In this document: positions 62,559-64,000 of the stretch, piece by piece | Numbering within the stretch: the stretch's first letter is position 1 | Layout of the letters: each line of letters begins with the position of its first letter | Assembly (NCBI GenBank): GCA_019638515.1 | Contig: JAHBTS010000001.1 | Coordinates: 372,001 to 436,000, forward strand | Direction of reading: 5' to 3' | Length of the DNA: 64,000 bases | Origin: Chitinophagales bacterium | Lineage (GTDB): Bacteria; Bacteroidota; Bacteroidia; Chitinophagales; LD1 | The notes under the pieces: model-generated | The model's input: the letters and a program-made list of their open reading frames with translations, nothing else | Told to the model about the DNA's origin: nothing | Database searches by the model: none | Position numbers and translations under genes: made by a program

Positions 62559-63620
62559 TTAGTTGTTTACCCGTTTCAACCATTTGGGCAACACTAATAT
62601 GCCTGCAATAATATAGTTGTAGTAGCTGAATAAGCGCCAAACAGTGGCAATGGCGGCAGAAAGTCCACCGGGCATAAACTCGCAATTGAGAGCAATAAAA
62701 CTAAGCTCTGCCAAGCCGCTGGCTCCGGGTGTAGAGGGAATGAGCAAGAAAGTCCATAACACATATTGGCGTGCAAAAATTGCCCAGTGATTTAACTCAG
62801 TTTGGCTAAATGCCATGAATAGCGCATTGGCTAATGCATAGCGGCTTAGCCAAGTAATTAGGGTGGCTGCCGAAATTTTTATCCAAAAGGTAAGGCTCGA
62901 TGTTTTAAAAGTATGTGCGGTAATTACCAAATCATCGGCAAGTGTGCGCAGGCTTTTTTCAAAGCGGTTTAAGAATTGTATGCGGCTAATTTTGTAGATA
63001 AATTTTTGTGCTGTGGCGGGGCTGAGCAATAGGCCTATAATTAGAAATGAAGTAATGGCAATTTGCCCAATATATACTAACCATGCGCCTTTTGAGAGAG
63101 ACCGAAGTCCTTGTAAAATAGGATGTCCTTCGAGGTCGGGGCAGAGCGCATCTACATTAAACATGGCACTGCCATGTAAGAAAAACAGTATTGTAAAAAC
63201 AAGTACAAAGGCAATGTTATCAAGAATAGTTGCCAGTAAAATGGTGCCTATGGTTTGGCCGTAACTAATACCTTCTTTGCGCAAGATAAATAATGCCAAT
63301 GCAATGCCGCCAACCGCACCCGGAGTAACTGCACTCCCAAATTCCCATAGTAGTATTACTTGTAAACTTACCCACCAATTCATTTTGTTGCCGGTGATAG
63401 TTTTTATACGATACATATACGCCAAGTCGCGCAGCGAAACGGTAAGCAATGCAAAGAATAATCCAACCAATAACTGCTGAGAAAGCGTAATGCTTTTTAA
63501 GGTGGAAAGTTGTAAGTTGCCTGCAATTAAATAGATAGAAACACCAACACTCAGCAGCACGGGAATCCAAATATTTTTGAGGTTTAGCGGAAGTTTTTCT
63601 GAGCTGCTTTCTTCGTTCAT
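62559..63620 (-). CDS. Flippase-like (LPG synthase TM / UPF0104) membrane protein
   Basis: 353 residues with about eight helices. The motifs LLWEFGSAVTPGAVGGIALA and IPSTPGASGLAELSFIAL (E and PG(A/G)xG repeats) are typical of the lysylphosphatidylglycerol synthase transmembrane/UPF0104 family. The C-terminal synthase domain of MprF is absent. The substrate, probably a lipid, is unknown. The ATG at MNEESSSEK is used; a GTG two codons upstream is open. Confidence 0.9.
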   Translation of the reverse strand: MNEESSSEKLPLNLKNIWIPVLLSVGVSIYLIAGNLQLSTLKSITLSQQLLVGLFFALLTVSLRDLAYMYRIKTITGNKMNWWVSLQVILLWEFGSAVTPGAVGGIALALFILRKEGISYGQTIGTILLATILDNIAFVLVFTILFFLHGSAMFNVDALCPDLEGHPILQGLRSLSKGAWLVYIGQIAITSFLIIGLLLSPATAQKFIYKISRIQFLNRFEKSLRTLADDLVITAHTFKTSSLTFWIKISAATLITWLSRYALANALFMAFSQTELNHWAIFARQYVLWTFLLIPSTPGASGLAELSFIALNCEFMPGGLSAAIATVWRLFSYYNYIIAGILVLPKWLKRVNN

Positions 63621-63700
63621 GTACACAGTAAAAATAAGGAAAGATTACTTTTTGTTGCAGCAATTTGCATAGAAGCAATATGGTGCAATGTGAGCGCTAT

Positions 63701-64000
63701 TTAGTATTCCGGTTCTAAAGATTTATACTCAAATAAATTCTCTTGGTAAATTCCTTTCAGCATCTCTGGTGTGAGCATTGCAGCGTAAGGTTTTTGTGTG
63801 GTTTGCAGTAGGTGTGGGTAAAACACTATCGAAAAGTCGAAATAGCCAATACCAAACGATAAGTTGCGCAATCGCAGCGAAGCTCCAATACCTTGTATAG
63901 CTTTTATTTGGTGCGGTTGTTCGTTTTGCAGCCATCCCAAATCTGCAAACACCGCTACAGAACCTGTAAAGCCTAATACTTTAAAGTTGCCGTATAGCAC
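63701..64000 (-). CDS. C-terminal part of an outer-membrane beta-barrel-type protein, gene continues beyond window
   Basis: Only the last ~99 residues are inside the window, reading open to the edge (first codon GTG, probably internal). LGFTGSVAVFADLGWLQNEQ, then IGASLRLRNLSFGIGYFDFS look like alternating barrel strands of a BamA/Omp85-like or other outer-membrane protein. The last residues are ENLFEYKSLEPEY, without the C-terminal Phe. The family cannot be fixed from this fragment. Confidence 0.55.
   Translation of the reverse strand: MLYGNFKVLGFTGSVAVFADLGWLQNEQPHQIKAIQGIGASLRLRNLSFGIGYFDFSIVFYPHLLQTTQKPYAAMLTPEMLKGIYQENLFEYKSLEPEY

Overview
The window looks like chromosomal DNA of a member of the Bacteroidota; I cannot fix the order or genus. 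The case rests on several things: a PorP/SprF-type protein next to a large SprB-repeat adhesin with a gliding-type C-terminal domain; a fused CcoN-CcoO cbb3 oxidase; TAnnTTTG-like -7 promoter elements close to start codons; few Shine-Dalgarno sites; and mevalonate-pathway genes (mvaD, idi). Coding density is high. No insertion sequence, prophage or CRISPR array was seen.

Layout. Positions 1-4.8 kb hold a WG-repeat protein (cut by the window edge), a class A PBP with a DUF3109 partner, and a MoxR ATPase. Positions 4.8-10.4 kb form an AT-richer accessory block. It starts with a TetR regulator that has a palindromic operator, and the same operator core recurs before the next gene. The block then runs DinB, FadI-like thiolase, hotdog thioesterase, PEBP-like protein, DUF1572, a second DinB, SnoaL-like protein and GNAT, with short spacings or 4-base overlaps. 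Positions 10.5-24.4 kb carry serine deaminase, NhaA, a PorP/SprF plus SprB-like pair, a sugar-phosphate isomerase, an aminotransferase, gamma carbonic anhydrase and IPP isomerase.

Positions 24.7-31.1 kb form a compact cbb3 oxidase locus (ccoS, fused ccoNO, ccoQ, ccoP, ccoG, fixH, SafE-like protein). It is preceded by a CRP/FNR-like site at activator spacing from a -7 box. Positions 31.9-41.2 kb hold the first half of a dcw cluster (mraZ, rsmH, ftsL, ftsI, murE, mraY, murD, ftsW). Four 10-bp-phased MraZ-like boxes precede mraZ. The usual murG-murC-ftsQ-ftsA-ftsZ half is missing here, and the cluster ends against a convergent mvaD.

Positions 42.4-56 kb carry a GT-C/TPR membrane protein, a peptide transporter, panC, aroE, a small protein made of four ITGGYGDLF repeats, marC, proS, a Tyr/Asn/Trp-rich secreted protein, a FadL-type barrel, a bifunctional-nuclease-family protein and etfBA. 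Around 56.3-56.7 kb a start-less adhesin fragment abuts the C-terminus of a non-catalytic M16 peptidase-family gene, which looks like a rearrangement scar. A tRNA-Pro(GGG) with a strong terminator, a BatA-domain protein, an MCE/MlaD protein, an SDR, a flippase-like protein and the end of an outer-membrane-type gene complete the window.

The most novel-looking items are the ITGGYGDLF repeat gene with its palindrome-laden leader and the TetR-controlled thiolase/thioesterase/DinB block.
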